Origin: Sulfurirhabdus sp043759595 | GTDB lineage: Bacteria; Pseudomonadota; Gammaproteobacteria; Burkholderiales; SMCO01 | Assembly (NCBI GenBank): GCA_043759595.1 | Contig: JAYVLG010000002.1 | Coordinates: 29,456-93,455 of the forward strand | Direction: 5' to 3' | Length of the DNA stretch: 64,000 nt | Shown: positions 1 to 8,992 of the stretch, piece by piece | Numbering within the stretch: position 1 is the first letter of the stretch | Layout: every line of letters starts with the position of its first letter | Notes under the pieces: generated by a model | Seen by the model: only the letters and a program-made list of their open reading frames with translations | Told to the model about the DNA's origin: nothing | The model's database searches: none | Translations under genes and position numbers: made by a program

Positions 1-771
1 AAGCCACTTTCTGGGCGCGGTATTGTCATCACCCGCCCGGCGCACCAGGCTGGGCCTTTAGCAGAATTAATCAGGAACAATGGCGGCACGCCCATACTGT
101 TTCCGGTGCTTGAGATTTTAGACACGGAAGACTTACAGCCACTTAACGCACTTATCGAACGGCTGGAAACATTTGACATGGCTATTTTCATCAGCCCGAA
201 TGCCGTACAAAAAGCAATGAATCTGATCAAGGCCCGCCGTGAGCTGCCTCCCAAGCTGAAAATTGCCTCCATCGGTCGTGGCAGCACAAAGGAGTTGAAA
301 CATTTTGGTGTAACGGACGTGATTACACCCAGCACGCGTTTTGATAGCGAGAATCTGCTTGCGATGCCTGAATTTCAGGATGTGAAAGATAAGCGTATCG
401 TTATTTTTCGGGGCGATGGTGGTCGGGAAGTTCTGGGAGATACCCTGGTAAGCCGGGGAGCTAATATAGAATATGCTGAATGTTACCGACGCGCCCGGCC
501 TAACACCAGTTCTGGAGAGCTTTTGCGCCACTGGGCGCGTAACGAGCTGGATGCTATTATTGTTACCAGCGGCGAAGGTCTGCACAACTTATATGATATG
601 GTCGGCAAACTGGGGCGGCAGTGGATGATCAAAACCCCCGTGTTTGTACCTCACGAAAGAATAGCACAAACCGCCAGTGAACTCGGCCTGGCACAGGTGA
701 TTGTCACCCCAATGAACGACGAAGATTTATTAAACGGCCTAATTGAATGGTTCAGCAGAGATAAAGCATGA
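1..771 (+). CDS. hemD: Uroporphyrinogen-III synthase, 5'-truncated by window edge
   Basis: Cyclises hydroxymethylbilane to uroporphyrinogen III in the cytoplasm, the branch point of haem, sirohaem and cobalamin synthesis. The reading frame is open from base 1 and the first visible residues (GRGIVITRPAHQAG) match the usual HemD N-terminus, so only a few codons are missing; 256 residues are visible. Further family features are an AIFISPNAV segment and IIVTSGEGL near the C-terminus. It overlaps hemX by 4 bp (ATGA), and the hemD-hemX-hemY order supports the call. hemC would be expected just upstream, outside the window. Confidence 0.93.
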   Translation, partial: KPLSGRGIVITRPAHQAGPLAELIRNNGGTPILFPVLEILDTEDLQPLNALIERLETFDMAIFISPNAVQKAMNLIKARRELPPKLKIASIGRGSTKELKHFGVTDVITPSTRFDSENLLAMPEFQDVKDKRIVIFRGDGGREVLGDTLVSRGANIEYAECYRRARPNTSSGELLRHWARNELDAIIVTSGEGLHNLYDMVGKLGRQWMIKTPVFVPHERIAQTASELGLAQVIVTPMNDEDLLNGLIEWFSRDKA

Positions 772-1838
772 CCACCGAAAATTCAGATCAAGCAGTAATC
801 GAAGCACCAAAACCAGTCGCTCCTTCAAGCCCTGGCCGGTTTTCCGGTTGGAGCCGATATGTTAGTTTAGGCTTTATCATCGCCGTCATAGCACTGACGC
901 TTTCTGTCTGGCAGAGTATTGAGTCTCGGCATCGCATCAATGATCTTGAGCAAACCTTGAGCAAACGTCTGGCTCAATTTGAATCAATTAATAAAGAAAA
1001 TCAAGTCGTTTCTTCCCAGGCCCAGGAAGGCACCAGAGAAGCGCTGGTTAAACTGGGCGTACTCGAAAGCAAACTGGTGGATTCGCAAAATCAGCAAGTA
1101 GCACTTGAAACACTCTATCAGGAACTCTCGCGCAACCGTGATGAATGGGCACTGGCAGATATTGAGCAAATTTTATCTATTGCCAGCCAGCAATTGCAGA
1201 TTTCCGGTAACGTTAAAGCTGCGCTGATTGCCATGCAGACAGCTGACAGCCGACTACAACGCTTGGACAAACCTCAGTTTATTGGCATCCGCAAAGCCAT
1301 CAACAAGGATATCGAACGCCTGCAGGCAATGCCTTTCGTAGATACGGTAGGAATCAGTCTGCGCCTTGACGATATGATTGCCAAAATAGATTCCCTGCCT
1401 CTGGATATTGGCACCCCAATGAAAGACAACGTTCCTCCGCCAAAGAAAGATGCAAGCGAAAAGTGGTGGAAGCAATTGGGCCTGGAAGCATGGCAGGATA
1501 TAAAGCAAATGGTTCAGGTCAGTAAAATTGACCACCCAGAAATCCCATTACTGCCGCCTGAGCAGGCTTATTTTGTCCGTGAAAACATGAAGCTTCGGCT
1601 GCTCACAGCACGCATTGCTTTACTGCAACATGACGAACAAAGTTACAAAGTGGACCTGAAAGCAGCGCAAGAGTGGCTGACACGCTATTTCGACAGCAAT
1701 GCAAAATCCACAAAACTTGCGAAATCCTCCTTGCGCCAGTTGGCTGAAAGCCAGGTCAGCATTAACCCCCCTGATATTTCAGAAAGTCTCCAGGTGGTGC
1801 AGAATTACAAACAAGCACATGAAAGGAATCCACGTTGA
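768..1838 (+). CDS. hemX: HemX-like membrane protein (uroporphyrinogen-III C-methyltransferase family annotation)
   Basis: A 356-residue protein of the HemX family. It has a short cytoplasmic N-terminus, one membrane segment at about residues 31-50, a coiled-coil stretch rich in Glu, Gln and Lys at about 55-125, and a soluble C-terminal domain predicted to be periplasmic. The family is often labelled a C-methyltransferase by association, but no SAM-binding motif is visible, so an enzymatic role is doubtful. It probably acts with HemY as an accessory membrane factor of haem synthesis. The start overlaps the hemD stop by 4 bp, implying translational coupling. Confidence 0.88.
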   Translation: MTTENSDQAVIEAPKPVAPSSPGRFSGWSRYVSLGFIIAVIALTLSVWQSIESRHRINDLEQTLSKRLAQFESINKENQVVSSQAQEGTREALVKLGVLESKLVDSQNQQVALETLYQELSRNRDEWALADIEQILSIASQQLQISGNVKAALIAMQTADSRLQRLDKPQFIGIRKAINKDIERLQAMPFVDTVGISLRLDDMIAKIDSLPLDIGTPMKDNVPPPKKDASEKWWKQLGLEAWQDIKQMVQVSKIDHPEIPLLPPEQAYFVRENMKLRLLTARIALLQHDEQSYKVDLKAAQEWLTRYFDSNAKSTKLAKSSLRQLAESQVSINPPDISESLQVVQNYKQAHERNPR

Positions 1839-3031
1839 GAGGGCTATTCTGGATTCTTGCTGTATTCGGCCTGGCAGTTGCATTTACCCTTGCCGGCAAA
1901 AATACATCCAGCTACGTTTTGCTGGTTTACCCGCCCTATCGCATTGAGCTTGCGCTCAATTTAATGATCGCGCTTCTGCTTGGTATTTTTTTCCTGGGAT
2001 ACATTTTAATTCGGCTTGCGACACACACGTTACGCCTGCCAGCCTATGTGCGGAGCTTTCGACTTGAACGCCGTCTCAAGAATGCCAGAAAAATCACTGA
2101 CAATGCCCTTCTTGCCTTTTTCGAGGGGCGCTATGAAAAAGCCGAAAAACTGGCCAGCAAAGCCATGGAAATGCAGGAATCTCCCGCCATCACAGCCACT
2201 CTTGCAGCACGTGCAGCCCATGAACAGCGCGCTTTTAATCGCAGAGATGAATACCTTTTGCGTGCTGAGCGGCTAGCGCCCGATGAATCTCTGGTACGCC
2301 TGATGACACAAGCTGATCTGCTGATTGATCAACGCCGCTATCCAGAAGCGATGGAAAGCCTGAAGCAACTCCATGCTCTGGCACCCAAGCACCTCTCTGC
2401 CATGCGACTTGAGCTAAAAGCCCAGCAACAGACAAAAAACTGGGAGCAAGTCCTCAATTTAGTCGTCCAGATTGAAAAACGCGGGGCAATTGAAGCAACG
2501 CAAGCGGAACAATTAAAAATAAATGCCTACCTGGAAATTCTCAAGCGCAAAGCGCAGGATGATGTCAGGGCACTTAAAGCGTACTGGATAAAAATGCCCG
2601 CAACCATCCGCACCAATACAAAAGTTGCACTCGCCGCTGCCCAGCAATTCATCAAAGCAGGTGACGACCAAACAGCCCTGAATATTATTGAAACAAGCCT
2701 GGAACAGCAATGGGACAGCGATCTGATAAAGCACTACGGCAATTGTCTAACTCAAGATAATCTCAAACAATTGGAACGTGCAGAGAAATGGCTGCCCAAT
2801 CATCCCAAAGACGCGGCATTATTACTGACATTGGGAACGCTTTGCATGCGCCAGGAACTCTGGGGAAAAGCACAAAACTATCTGGAAGCCAGCCTCAGTA
2901 TTGAACCAACCAGCGAAACCCATATCGCATTCGCCCAGTTGTTAGAGAAAATGAAGCGGGAAAACGATGCCTGCGAGCATTATCGTAAGAGCCTGGAACT
3001 GGCATTACGTCAGAACAGCGTATCTAGCTGA
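1835..3031 (+). CDS. hemY: HemY-like membrane TPR protein
   Basis: A 398-residue inner-membrane protein of the proteobacterial HemY family (not the protoporphyrinogen oxidase of the same name). Two membrane segments lie at about residues 2-20 and 36-60. Tetratricopeptide-like helices follow, with TPR-type signatures such as EGRYEKAEKLASKA and a final repeat near residues 345-390. The start is a TTG that overlaps the hemX stop, with AAGGA about 7 bases upstream; no better ATG is in frame. It is the last gene of the hemDXY run and ends in a strong hairpin. Its exact biochemical role in tetrapyrrole synthesis is not established. Confidence 0.88.
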   Translation: MRGLFWILAVFGLAVAFTLAGKNTSSYVLLVYPPYRIELALNLMIALLLGIFFLGYILIRLATHTLRLPAYVRSFRLERRLKNARKITDNALLAFFEGRYEKAEKLASKAMEMQESPAITATLAARAAHEQRAFNRRDEYLLRAERLAPDESLVRLMTQADLLIDQRRYPEAMESLKQLHALAPKHLSAMRLELKAQQQTKNWEQVLNLVVQIEKRGAIEATQAEQLKINAYLEILKRKAQDDVRALKAYWIKMPATIRTNTKVALAAAQQFIKAGDDQTALNIIETSLEQQWDSDLIKHYGNCLTQDNLKQLERAEKWLPNHPKDAALLLTLGTLCMRQELWGKAQNYLEASLSIEPTSETHIAFAQLLEKMKRENDACEHYRKSLELALRQNSVSS

Positions 3032-3084
3032 AGTTCAGCGATTATAGTCGCCAGCCTAAATGGTGATGACTATAATTTAACTTC
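3030..3084. terminator. Hairpin between convergent hemY and reductase genes
   Basis: Arms ATTATAGTC and GACTATAAT (9 bp, perfect) are nested inside GAAGTT/AACTTC. The hairpin overlaps the hemY stop and sits ahead of the end of the opposite-strand gene. A symmetrical stem between convergent genes suggests a bidirectional terminator; there is no long U-tract. Confidence 0.6.
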
Positions 3085-3111
3085 TAGTAAGTTGCGTTAC
3101 AAAAGTCTATC

Positions 3112-4140
3112 TCAGCTTTTTGGTGCAGGGGTAGACTGAAACAGAAACGCATCAGACAAGAATTCATCTTCTGGCAACCCCTGTTTCGTGAAAGCCTGAT
3201 GCGCAGCCTCCACCATTGGCGGTGAGCCGCAGGCATAAACCTGATACCCGGAAAGATCCGGGAAGTCTTTCATGATCGCTTCATGTACCAAACCTGTACG
3301 GCCATCCCATTTATCTTCTGGTTTTGGCTCAGAAAGAACGGGAATAAAAGTAAAATTGGAGTGGGCTTGTTGCCACTGGCCCGGCAATTCAGGCATATAC
3401 AGATCAGACAAGGTTCGTGCCCCCCAATACAGGACCATCTGACGATCTGATTCAACATGAAAAGCATGCTCCAGCATACTCTTGATTGGCGCGAAACCTG
3501 TGCCGCCAGCCACAAATATGATCGGTTTATCACTATCATCACGCAGAAAGAATGTCCCTAGCGGACCTTCAAATCGCAAAATGTCTTTTTCCTTCATTTT
3601 GGTAAACACATGCTCGGTAAAAGCTCCACCCGAAATATTGCGAACGTGCAACTGAAGCAATTCATCATCGTGTGGCGCATTTGCCAAAGAAAAACTCCGG
3701 CGCTTGCCGTCTTTCATAAGAATATCAACATATTGCCCGGCTAAAAACTGCAAACGCTCATTAGCAGGTAACTTGAGATGCATCACAATGACATCATCCG
3801 CCAGCTTTTCCAGCTGATGCACACGGCAGGGCAGTGTTTTAATCTGAATATCTTTGGCCGCGCCAATTTCACGGCATTCAATCGTCAAATCGGACTGTGC
3901 CTGAGCGCAGCAAAACAAAGCCATTCCGCGTTGTTTTTCATCTTCGCTTAAAGCATTATCCTGATAGATACCATAATCCACTGAACCTTCCAGTATTTTA
4001 CCCTTGCATGTGCCACAAGCACCGTTGCGACAGCCATAAGCCAAAGCAAAACCTTCACGCAGTGCGGCTTCAAGAATGGTTTCGTCTTCGCCTGCCGTAA
4101 AAACATGATTGCTTGGTTTAATCGTTATTTGATGAGACAT
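3112..4140 (-). CDS. 2Fe-2S ferredoxin / FAD / NAD(P)H reductase (CDP-6-deoxy-glucoseen reductase-like)
   Basis: A 342-residue flavoprotein. An N-terminal plant-type 2Fe-2S domain (Cys37, Cys42, Cys45, Cys77) is followed by a ferredoxin-NADP reductase module with the flavin-binding RSFS motif near residue 151 and the nucleotide-binding GGTGFAPIKS near 213. Such proteins pass electrons from NAD(P)H through FAD to the cluster and then to a partner, often an oxygenase. Many are annotated as CDP-6-deoxy-delta-3,4-glucoseen reductase, but no deoxysugar genes are nearby, so the partner is unknown. A larger paralogue with eroded motifs lies at 47.2-48.7 kb. It is a single-gene unit with its own upstream region. 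Confidence 0.87.
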   Translation of the reverse strand: MSHQITIKPSNHVFTAGEDETILEAALREGFALAYGCRNGACGTCKGKILEGSVDYGIYQDNALSEDEKQRGMALFCCAQAQSDLTIECREIGAAKDIQIKTLPCRVHQLEKLADDVIVMHLKLPANERLQFLAGQYVDILMKDGKRRSFSLANAPHDDELLQLHVRNISGGAFTEHVFTKMKEKDILRFEGPLGTFFLRDDSDKPIIFVAGGTGFAPIKSMLEHAFHVESDRQMVLYWGARTLSDLYMPELPGQWQQAHSNFTFIPVLSEPKPEDKWDGRTGLVHEAIMKDFPDLSGYQVYACGSPPMVEAAHQAFTKQGLPEDEFLSDAFLFQSTPAPKS

Positions 4141-4242
4141 GGATAATCCTTATATTACTGCTCACTGAATGCCAACTTCACGCCCCTTTAAAACATACTG
4201 ACAACCTTTTACATACCCTGAAACAGGCAAAATTGCTACAAT

Positions 4243-5139
4243 ATGCGCATGAGACGATTACTTATAATAGGATTTGGCGATGTTGCACAACGCACGCTGC
4301 CTTACCTTCGCAAAAATTACCATATTTATGCTCTGACACGAAATAAGGAGCGGTTTGCCGAAATTCGTGCCTTGGGTGTCACACCGTTGCTGGGCGATCT
4401 GGATGAGCCCAAAAGCCTAAACAGAATTTCCGGTCTGGCTGACCTTGTGCTGCATTTCGCGCCACCACAAAACAACGGTAAGCAAGACAAACGTACCCGG
4501 CATTTTCTTTCCGCACTGAATAAATCAAAAATTTTACCACAACGCCTGGTCTATATCAGTACCAGTGGTGTTTATGGCGATTGCAATGGCGAATGGGTTT
4601 CTGAATCTCGCCCTGCCGCTCCCAAAAGCGCTCGCGGCATTCGCCGTGCGGATGCAGAAAAAGTACTGCGCGCGTGGAGCAGGCGAACAGGCACCTCTGT
4701 CAGTATTTTGCGTGTCCCTGGTATTTATGGGGCAGATCGATTGCCCATCGCTCGCCTCCAGAACCAGACACCGGCCTTGAATAGTGACGAAGATTGCTAT
4801 ACCAATCACATCCACAAGGATGATCTGGCACATCTCGCTACCATTGCACTGTATAGAGGAATGCCTTGCCGGGTTTACAACGCCAGCGACGACTCCATGA
4901 TGAAAATGGGTGAATACTTCGATCTGGTAGCAGACAATTATGGTATGCAACGTCCCCCTCGCGTCTCAAGGGAAGAAGCAAAGACATGTATCTCCCCTGC
5001 CATGCTTTCCTTCATGGATGAGTCGCGTCGTTTGTCCAATACCCGCATCAAACAGGAATTACGTGCAAAACTGCTCTACCCGAATGTAGCTGCCGGGATC
5101 CGTGCGGCACTGGGATCTGATACGGCCATTCCAGAATAA
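4243..5139 (+). CDS. NAD(P)-dependent epimerase/dehydratase-family protein (extended SDR)
   Basis: A 298-residue Rossmann protein resembling the YeeZ/SDR_a group. The N-terminal dinucleotide-binding motif reads IIGFGDVAQRTL in place of the classical GxxGxxG of sugar epimerases. VYISTSGVYGDCNGEWV includes the serine and YG of an SDR-like site, but the usual YxxxK is not obvious, so catalysis may be altered. The substrate cannot be read from the sequence. It is alone between the reductase and fxsA and convergent with fxsA. The start is ATG at 4243; a second ATG lies two codons downstream. Confidence 0.8.
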   Translation: MRMRRLLIIGFGDVAQRTLPYLRKNYHIYALTRNKERFAEIRALGVTPLLGDLDEPKSLNRISGLADLVLHFAPPQNNGKQDKRTRHFLSALNKSKILPQRLVYISTSGVYGDCNGEWVSESRPAAPKSARGIRRADAEKVLRAWSRRTGTSVSILRVPGIYGADRLPIARLQNQTPALNSDEDCYTNHIHKDDLAHLATIALYRGMPCRVYNASDDSMMKMGEYFDLVADNYGMQRPPRVSREEAKTCISPAMLSFMDESRRLSNTRIKQELRAKLLYPNVAAGIRAALGSDTAIPE

Positions 5140-5145
5140 TTGATT

Positions 5146-5180
5146 CTGGAATGCAACCCTACCTAATCCCTGGATTCCAG
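5146..5180. terminator. Hairpin between convergent SDR gene and fxsA
   Basis: Arms CTGGAAT and ATTCCAG are separated by 21 bases, followed on the plus strand by CTTTT. The hairpin overlaps the last codons of fxsA, so it would serve mainly the plus-strand gene. The short stem makes this tentative. Confidence 0.35.
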
Positions 5181-5585
5181 CTTTTCGGAATTTACCCTGC
5201 GCCATTCGCCTTCTATCACGCCATCATCTGCTGGTGTGTTTTGTTTTGTTCCACCACTTGCGGCTTGACGAGGGAATAGCAACAAAATGAACGCCAGCGC
5301 ATCGCTCCACACACCCGGTAAAATGAGCAACACTCCTGCCACCATGGTTCGACCACTATCCCACAAAGCACCAAAAGGGGATTGACCACTTTGAATGGCC
5401 AGCATCAACCTGCCAAAAATTGCCAGCCGTTCTTCCTGAATCAACACCCAGCCTGCGCCAGTGGTGAAAATTAGCCACGGCAATAGCCACCAGCCTATCG
5501 CATGCGCCAATTGGAATAAGGTATAGATTTCCAATGCTGGAAATCCGAGTAAAATAATTAAAAAAATAAAACCAAAACTACGCAA
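5163..5585 (-). CDS. fxsA: FxsA family membrane protein
   Basis: A 140-residue membrane protein of the FxsA family, whose E. coli member relieves F-plasmid exclusion of phage T7 when overproduced; the native role is unclear. It has hydrophobic segments at about residues 4-24, 28-48 and 72-98. The family signature includes LEIYTLFQLAHAIGWW near the N-terminus and an ILPGVWSDALAF stretch in the third segment. The tail is charged and polar. Length is typical of the family. Confidence 0.82.
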   Translation of the reverse strand: MRSFGFIFLIILLGFPALEIYTLFQLAHAIGWWLLPWLIFTTGAGWVLIQEERLAIFGRLMLAIQSGQSPFGALWDSGRTMVAGVLLILPGVWSDALAFILLLFPRQAASGGTKQNTPADDGVIEGEWRRVNSEKLESRD

Positions 5586-5681
5586 AATTTACCCTGAATA
5601 TATAATTTACGCTGCAAAGCAAGCCCTGAGAGATAATATGAGGCCTAAATCAACCTTAACAATAGCCAATGACGTAAAAAA

Positions 5682-5999
5682 ATGGACACCATACTGATTA
5701 TCACCAACTTGCCCGACAGAAAGAGTGCGGAAACCCTGGCCCGAATTCTGGTGCAGAAACGGTTAGTTGCTTGCGTCAATATTCTCGCTGCATGCACTTC
5801 AGTGTACCATTGGCAGGATAAAGTCGAAACAGCGGAAGAAGTGCCCATTTTTATAAAAACAACGCAGCATTGCTATGATGCAGTTGAGAAAATAATCAAG
5901 GAGCTTCACCCATATGAACTTCCGGAAATTATATATGTCCCAGTTCAGGGAGGTTTACCCGAATATTTAGCATGGGTTGCCGCCGAAACGATAAAATGA
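5682..5999 (+). CDS. cutA: Divalent cation tolerance protein CutA
   Basis: A 105-residue CutA1-family protein, a small trimeric cytoplasmic protein linked to copper and other divalent-cation tolerance, although its biochemical function remains disputed. It shows the family signatures ACVNILAACTSVYHW and EEVPIFIKT, and the near-C-terminal HPYELPEIIYVPV. Length is typical. It lies 52 bp upstream of dsbD on the same strand, an arrangement common in Betaproteobacteria, so the two are probably co-transcribed. Confidence 0.92.
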   Translation: MDTILIITNLPDRKSAETLARILVQKRLVACVNILAACTSVYHWQDKVETAEEVPIFIKTTQHCYDAVEKIIKELHPYELPEIIYVPVQGGLPEYLAWVAAETIK

Positions 6000-6051
6000 A
6001 CAAATAAGACCAGAAACCAATAAAAACCATCACACTCTAGGATCACATTTA

Positions 6052-8340
6052 ATGAAGCGTTTTTTTCTTTCCTTGCTCTTGTGCTTCCCTTTATTTGCTC
6101 ACGCAATTGTTGAAGGAGAACTACTGGAGCCTGAACAGGCTTTCAAGTTTTCAGCTCGACTGACGGATGCCAATACAATTGAAGTCAGATACAAAATAGA
6201 AGATGGCTATTATCTCTATCGTGATAAATTCAAATTTGAAATCACCATCCCTGAAGCTTCTATCGGTACACCAGTTTTTCCGCCCGGAAAAGTAAAGCAG
6301 GATGAATACTTTGGTAAAGTGGAGACCTATCGCCATGATGTCAAAATAACGATTCCCCTGAAAAATGCCAACCCAAACTTGCAGGCCGTTTCATTAAAAG
6401 CCGTTTCACAGGGATGTGCGGATGCAGGTGTATGTTTCCCACCCAATACGCAAACAGCAGAACTTAAACTGACAACCACCACCCCTCAGGTATCCGAACC
6501 CTTGAGCGGACTGGCAAAGCTGAAGCAACTGGGCGCCAGTCTGGGTGGTTCAACTGAAGAGTTTCTCCCGCCAGAAGTCGCTTTTAAACTGAATGTCACC
6601 GTAAAAGACGGCAATACACTGCTCGCCGATTTCAAACCCGAACCAAGTTACTATTTGTATCGGGATAAAATCAGCTTTGTGGTTAAAAATGGTGCCGGAA
6701 TCAGTATTGCCGGAGTAAAACTACCTGCCGGTGAAGTCAAGACCGACCCTAATTTTGGAAAAACCGAGGTTTACCACCAACCATTTCAAGCTGTTATTTC
6801 ATTAAAGCGCGATACACCACAAACCACAAAGGTGACACTAGTTGCCACTTTTCAGGGATGCAGCGAGAAAGGTATTTGTTACCCTCCTATTAACAAAACG
6901 TTTAATCTGAGTTTAGCTGAACTGACCAAGACTGATACGTCAGCCCCCGTTCAGCCTGAAACTGCGCCAGCAGCGCAAGCAATACAAGAAACAGCTATCG
7001 CACCACAACCCTCTGGAAATGTAACGCAATCCGAGTCATCCACGATAGAACGCCTGTTTCAGGGAGGCAATTTCTGGCTGATAATCAGCTTTTTCTTTGG
7101 TGCAGGTCTGCTGTTAGCTCTGACTCCCTGCGTATTCCCGATGATCCCTATCCTGTCAGGCATCATCGCTGGACAAGGACAACACCTGACTAAAACCCGT
7201 GCTTTTGTGCTATCCCTTTCTTATGTACTGGGAATGGCCATCACCTACGCGCTGGTGGGTATCGCAGCTGGACTTTCCGGCAGCCTGCTCTCCGCTGCAT
7301 TGCAAAACCCCTGGGTACTGAGCACTTTCGCACTGGTCTTCGTCGTACTGGCATTTTCCATGTTCGGCTTCTATGAGTTACAACTGCCCAGCGCAATTCA
7401 GAGCAAGTTTTCAAATGCCAGCAATAAAATGAAAGGCGGCAGCACCATCGGCGTCTTTATCATGGGTGTACTTTCTGCCGTGATAGTCGGCCCATGTGTT
7501 GCTGCACCGCTTGCCGGAGCGCTGCTGTATATTGGTCAAACCCACAATGTGTGGCTTGGCGGATCTGCTCTGTTTGCCATGGCAATGGGAATGGGTGTTC
7601 CGCTGATTCTGGTTGGTGTTTCTGCCGGTGCGCTATTGCCCAAAGCAGGTGGCTGGATGAATGCCGTTAAAAGCTTCTTTGGCGTACTGTTGATCGGCGT
7701 GGCAATCTGGCTCATTTCACCTGTAATTCCGACCGTAGTCCACATGCTGTTATGGGCAGCGCTCCTCATTGTTTCCGCTATTTACCTCAAAGCGCTGGAT
7801 CCCCTGCCATCCAATGCTCATGGTTTTGCCAAATTCTGGAAAGGGGTGGGTATTATCACCTTGATTGCCGGGGTTGCGATGCTGATAGGCGCTTTGAGTG
7901 GTGGGCGTGACATTCTTCAACCTTTGTCCGGCCTGCGTGCAAGCGCCGCAGAAACCCCTTCTGGCGTGGCTGAAACTGCCTCTCCTCAGTTTAAGCGAGT
8001 GAAAAACATTGCTGAACTGGAATCTCAGATTAAAGAGGCCAAGGGCAAGTATGTCATGCTGGATTTTTACGCTGACTGGTGTGTTTCCTGCAAAGAATTT
8101 GAGCGTTTTACTTTTAGCGACCCAAGAGTAAAGACAAAGCTGAAAGACGCCATCATGCTACAGGCTGACGTTACGCTGAACAGTCCTGAAGATAAAGCGC
8201 TATTGAAAAAATTCAACCTGTTCGGCCCCCCCGGCATTATCTTTTTTGACAAAAAAGGTGACGAAATGGTGCCTGCAAAAATCATTGGCTATGTGCCTGC
8301 AGAAAAATTTCTGAACAACCTTAATACTCACTTGCGCTAG
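6052..8340 (+). CDS. dsbD: Thiol:disulfide interchange protein DsbD with two N-terminal alpha domains
   Basis: Carries electrons from cytoplasmic thioredoxin across the inner membrane to periplasmic partners such as DsbC and cytochrome c maturation thioredoxins. At 762 residues it is far longer than E. coli DsbD (565). It has a signal peptide (1-18); a first nDsbD-type domain with Cys122 and Cys128 (QGCADAGVCFPP); a second with Cys270 and Cys276 (QGCSEKGICYPP); a membrane domain whose pair is Cys360 (LTPCVFPMIP) and Cys482 (VGPCVAAP); and a C-terminal thioredoxin domain with Cys677-V-S-Cys680. The second alpha domain is a clear internal duplication. The TlpA-like gene starts 9 bp later. Confidence 0.95.
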   Translation: MKRFFLSLLLCFPLFAHAIVEGELLEPEQAFKFSARLTDANTIEVRYKIEDGYYLYRDKFKFEITIPEASIGTPVFPPGKVKQDEYFGKVETYRHDVKITIPLKNANPNLQAVSLKAVSQGCADAGVCFPPNTQTAELKLTTTTPQVSEPLSGLAKLKQLGASLGGSTEEFLPPEVAFKLNVTVKDGNTLLADFKPEPSYYLYRDKISFVVKNGAGISIAGVKLPAGEVKTDPNFGKTEVYHQPFQAVISLKRDTPQTTKVTLVATFQGCSEKGICYPPINKTFNLSLAELTKTDTSAPVQPETAPAAQAIQETAIAPQPSGNVTQSESSTIERLFQGGNFWLIISFFFGAGLLLALTPCVFPMIPILSGIIAGQGQHLTKTRAFVLSLSYVLGMAITYALVGIAAGLSGSLLSAALQNPWVLSTFALVFVVLAFSMFGFYELQLPSAIQSKFSNASNKMKGGSTIGVFIMGVLSAVIVGPCVAAPLAGALLYIGQTHNVWLGGSALFAMAMGMGVPLILVGVSAGALLPKAGGWMNAVKSFFGVLLIGVAIWLISPVIPTVVHMLLWAALLIVSAIYLKALDPLPSNAHGFAKFWKGVGIITLIAGVAMLIGALSGGRDILQPLSGLRASAAETPSGVAETASPQFKRVKNIAELESQIKEAKGKYVMLDFYADWCVSCKEFERFTFSDPRVKTKLKDAIMLQADVTLNSPEDKALLKKFNLFGPPGIIFFDKKGDEMVPAKIIGYVPAEKFLNNLNTHLR

Positions 8341-8349
8341 TTCAATCCA

Positions 8350-8892
8350 ATGAAAATAGCCAAAATACCGCTCATAGCAAGTCTGGTTGCAGCTGTAGCC
8401 GTTGCTGCAGGAATTTTTACCTACGCACTGAAAGATAGCACCCCCCCTGCTACCTCTGTTGCACAACCGGATGCCAGTTCAACTTTATTTAATGCCAGCT
8501 TCGACGACCTCAACGGCAAAAAACAGCCACTTTCCCAGTGGCGAGGAAAAGTGCTTGTAGTCAATTTCTGGGCGACCTGGTGCCCTCCCTGTCGCACTGA
8601 AATTCCCGAATTTATCAAACTACAAGATAAATACGGCAAACAAGGCCTGGTATTTATAGGGATCGCCATTGACCAGAAGGACAAAGTACAGGCCTATTCG
8701 GATGAAATGGGTATCAACTACCCTGTCCTGCTGGGTGAAATGGAAGCCATTTCACTTTCCAGACAGGTTGGCAACCGACTTGGCGGACTTCCCTATACCC
8801 TGATTGTTGATCGTCATGGTAAAATCACGACCTCGTTAATCGGTGGTATTACCGAAGCAAAACTAGACCAGTTACTTGCGCCACTACTTTAA
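8350..8892 (+). CDS. TlpA/ResA-like periplasmic thioredoxin
   Basis: A 180-residue thioredoxin-fold protein anchored or exported by an N-terminal hydrophobic segment (residues 6-27). The active site is WATWCPPCRTE with Cys78 and Cys81, and the cis-proline region is LGGLPYTLIVD. Members act as periplasmic disulfide reductases, for example in cytochrome c maturation, and take electrons from DsbD. Its position 9 bp after dsbD strongly suggests it is a client of that protein and shares its transcript. Confidence 0.9.
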   Translation: MKIAKIPLIASLVAAVAVAAGIFTYALKDSTPPATSVAQPDASSTLFNASFDDLNGKKQPLSQWRGKVLVVNFWATWCPPCRTEIPEFIKLQDKYGKQGLVFIGIAIDQKDKVQAYSDEMGINYPVLLGEMEAISLSRQVGNRLGGLPYTLIVDRHGKITTSLIGGITEAKLDQLLAPLL

Positions 8893-8927
8893 ATACAACA
8901 GGCTGCACCGTCACAGAATCCCTCTGC

Positions 8928-8933
8928 TATAAT
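8928..8933 (+). promoter_or_regulatory. Candidate -10 element for aroQ-accBC
   Basis: TATAAT lies about 60 bases upstream of aroQ in a 100-bp gap. No convincing -35 hexamer is visible at the right spacing, so this is only a candidate. Confidence 0.35.
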
Positions 8934-8992
8934 GACGTGAAAATCTGCAAAAAACTGGACAAAATGACCTTATTTGCGTCAAACTTGCGCTT

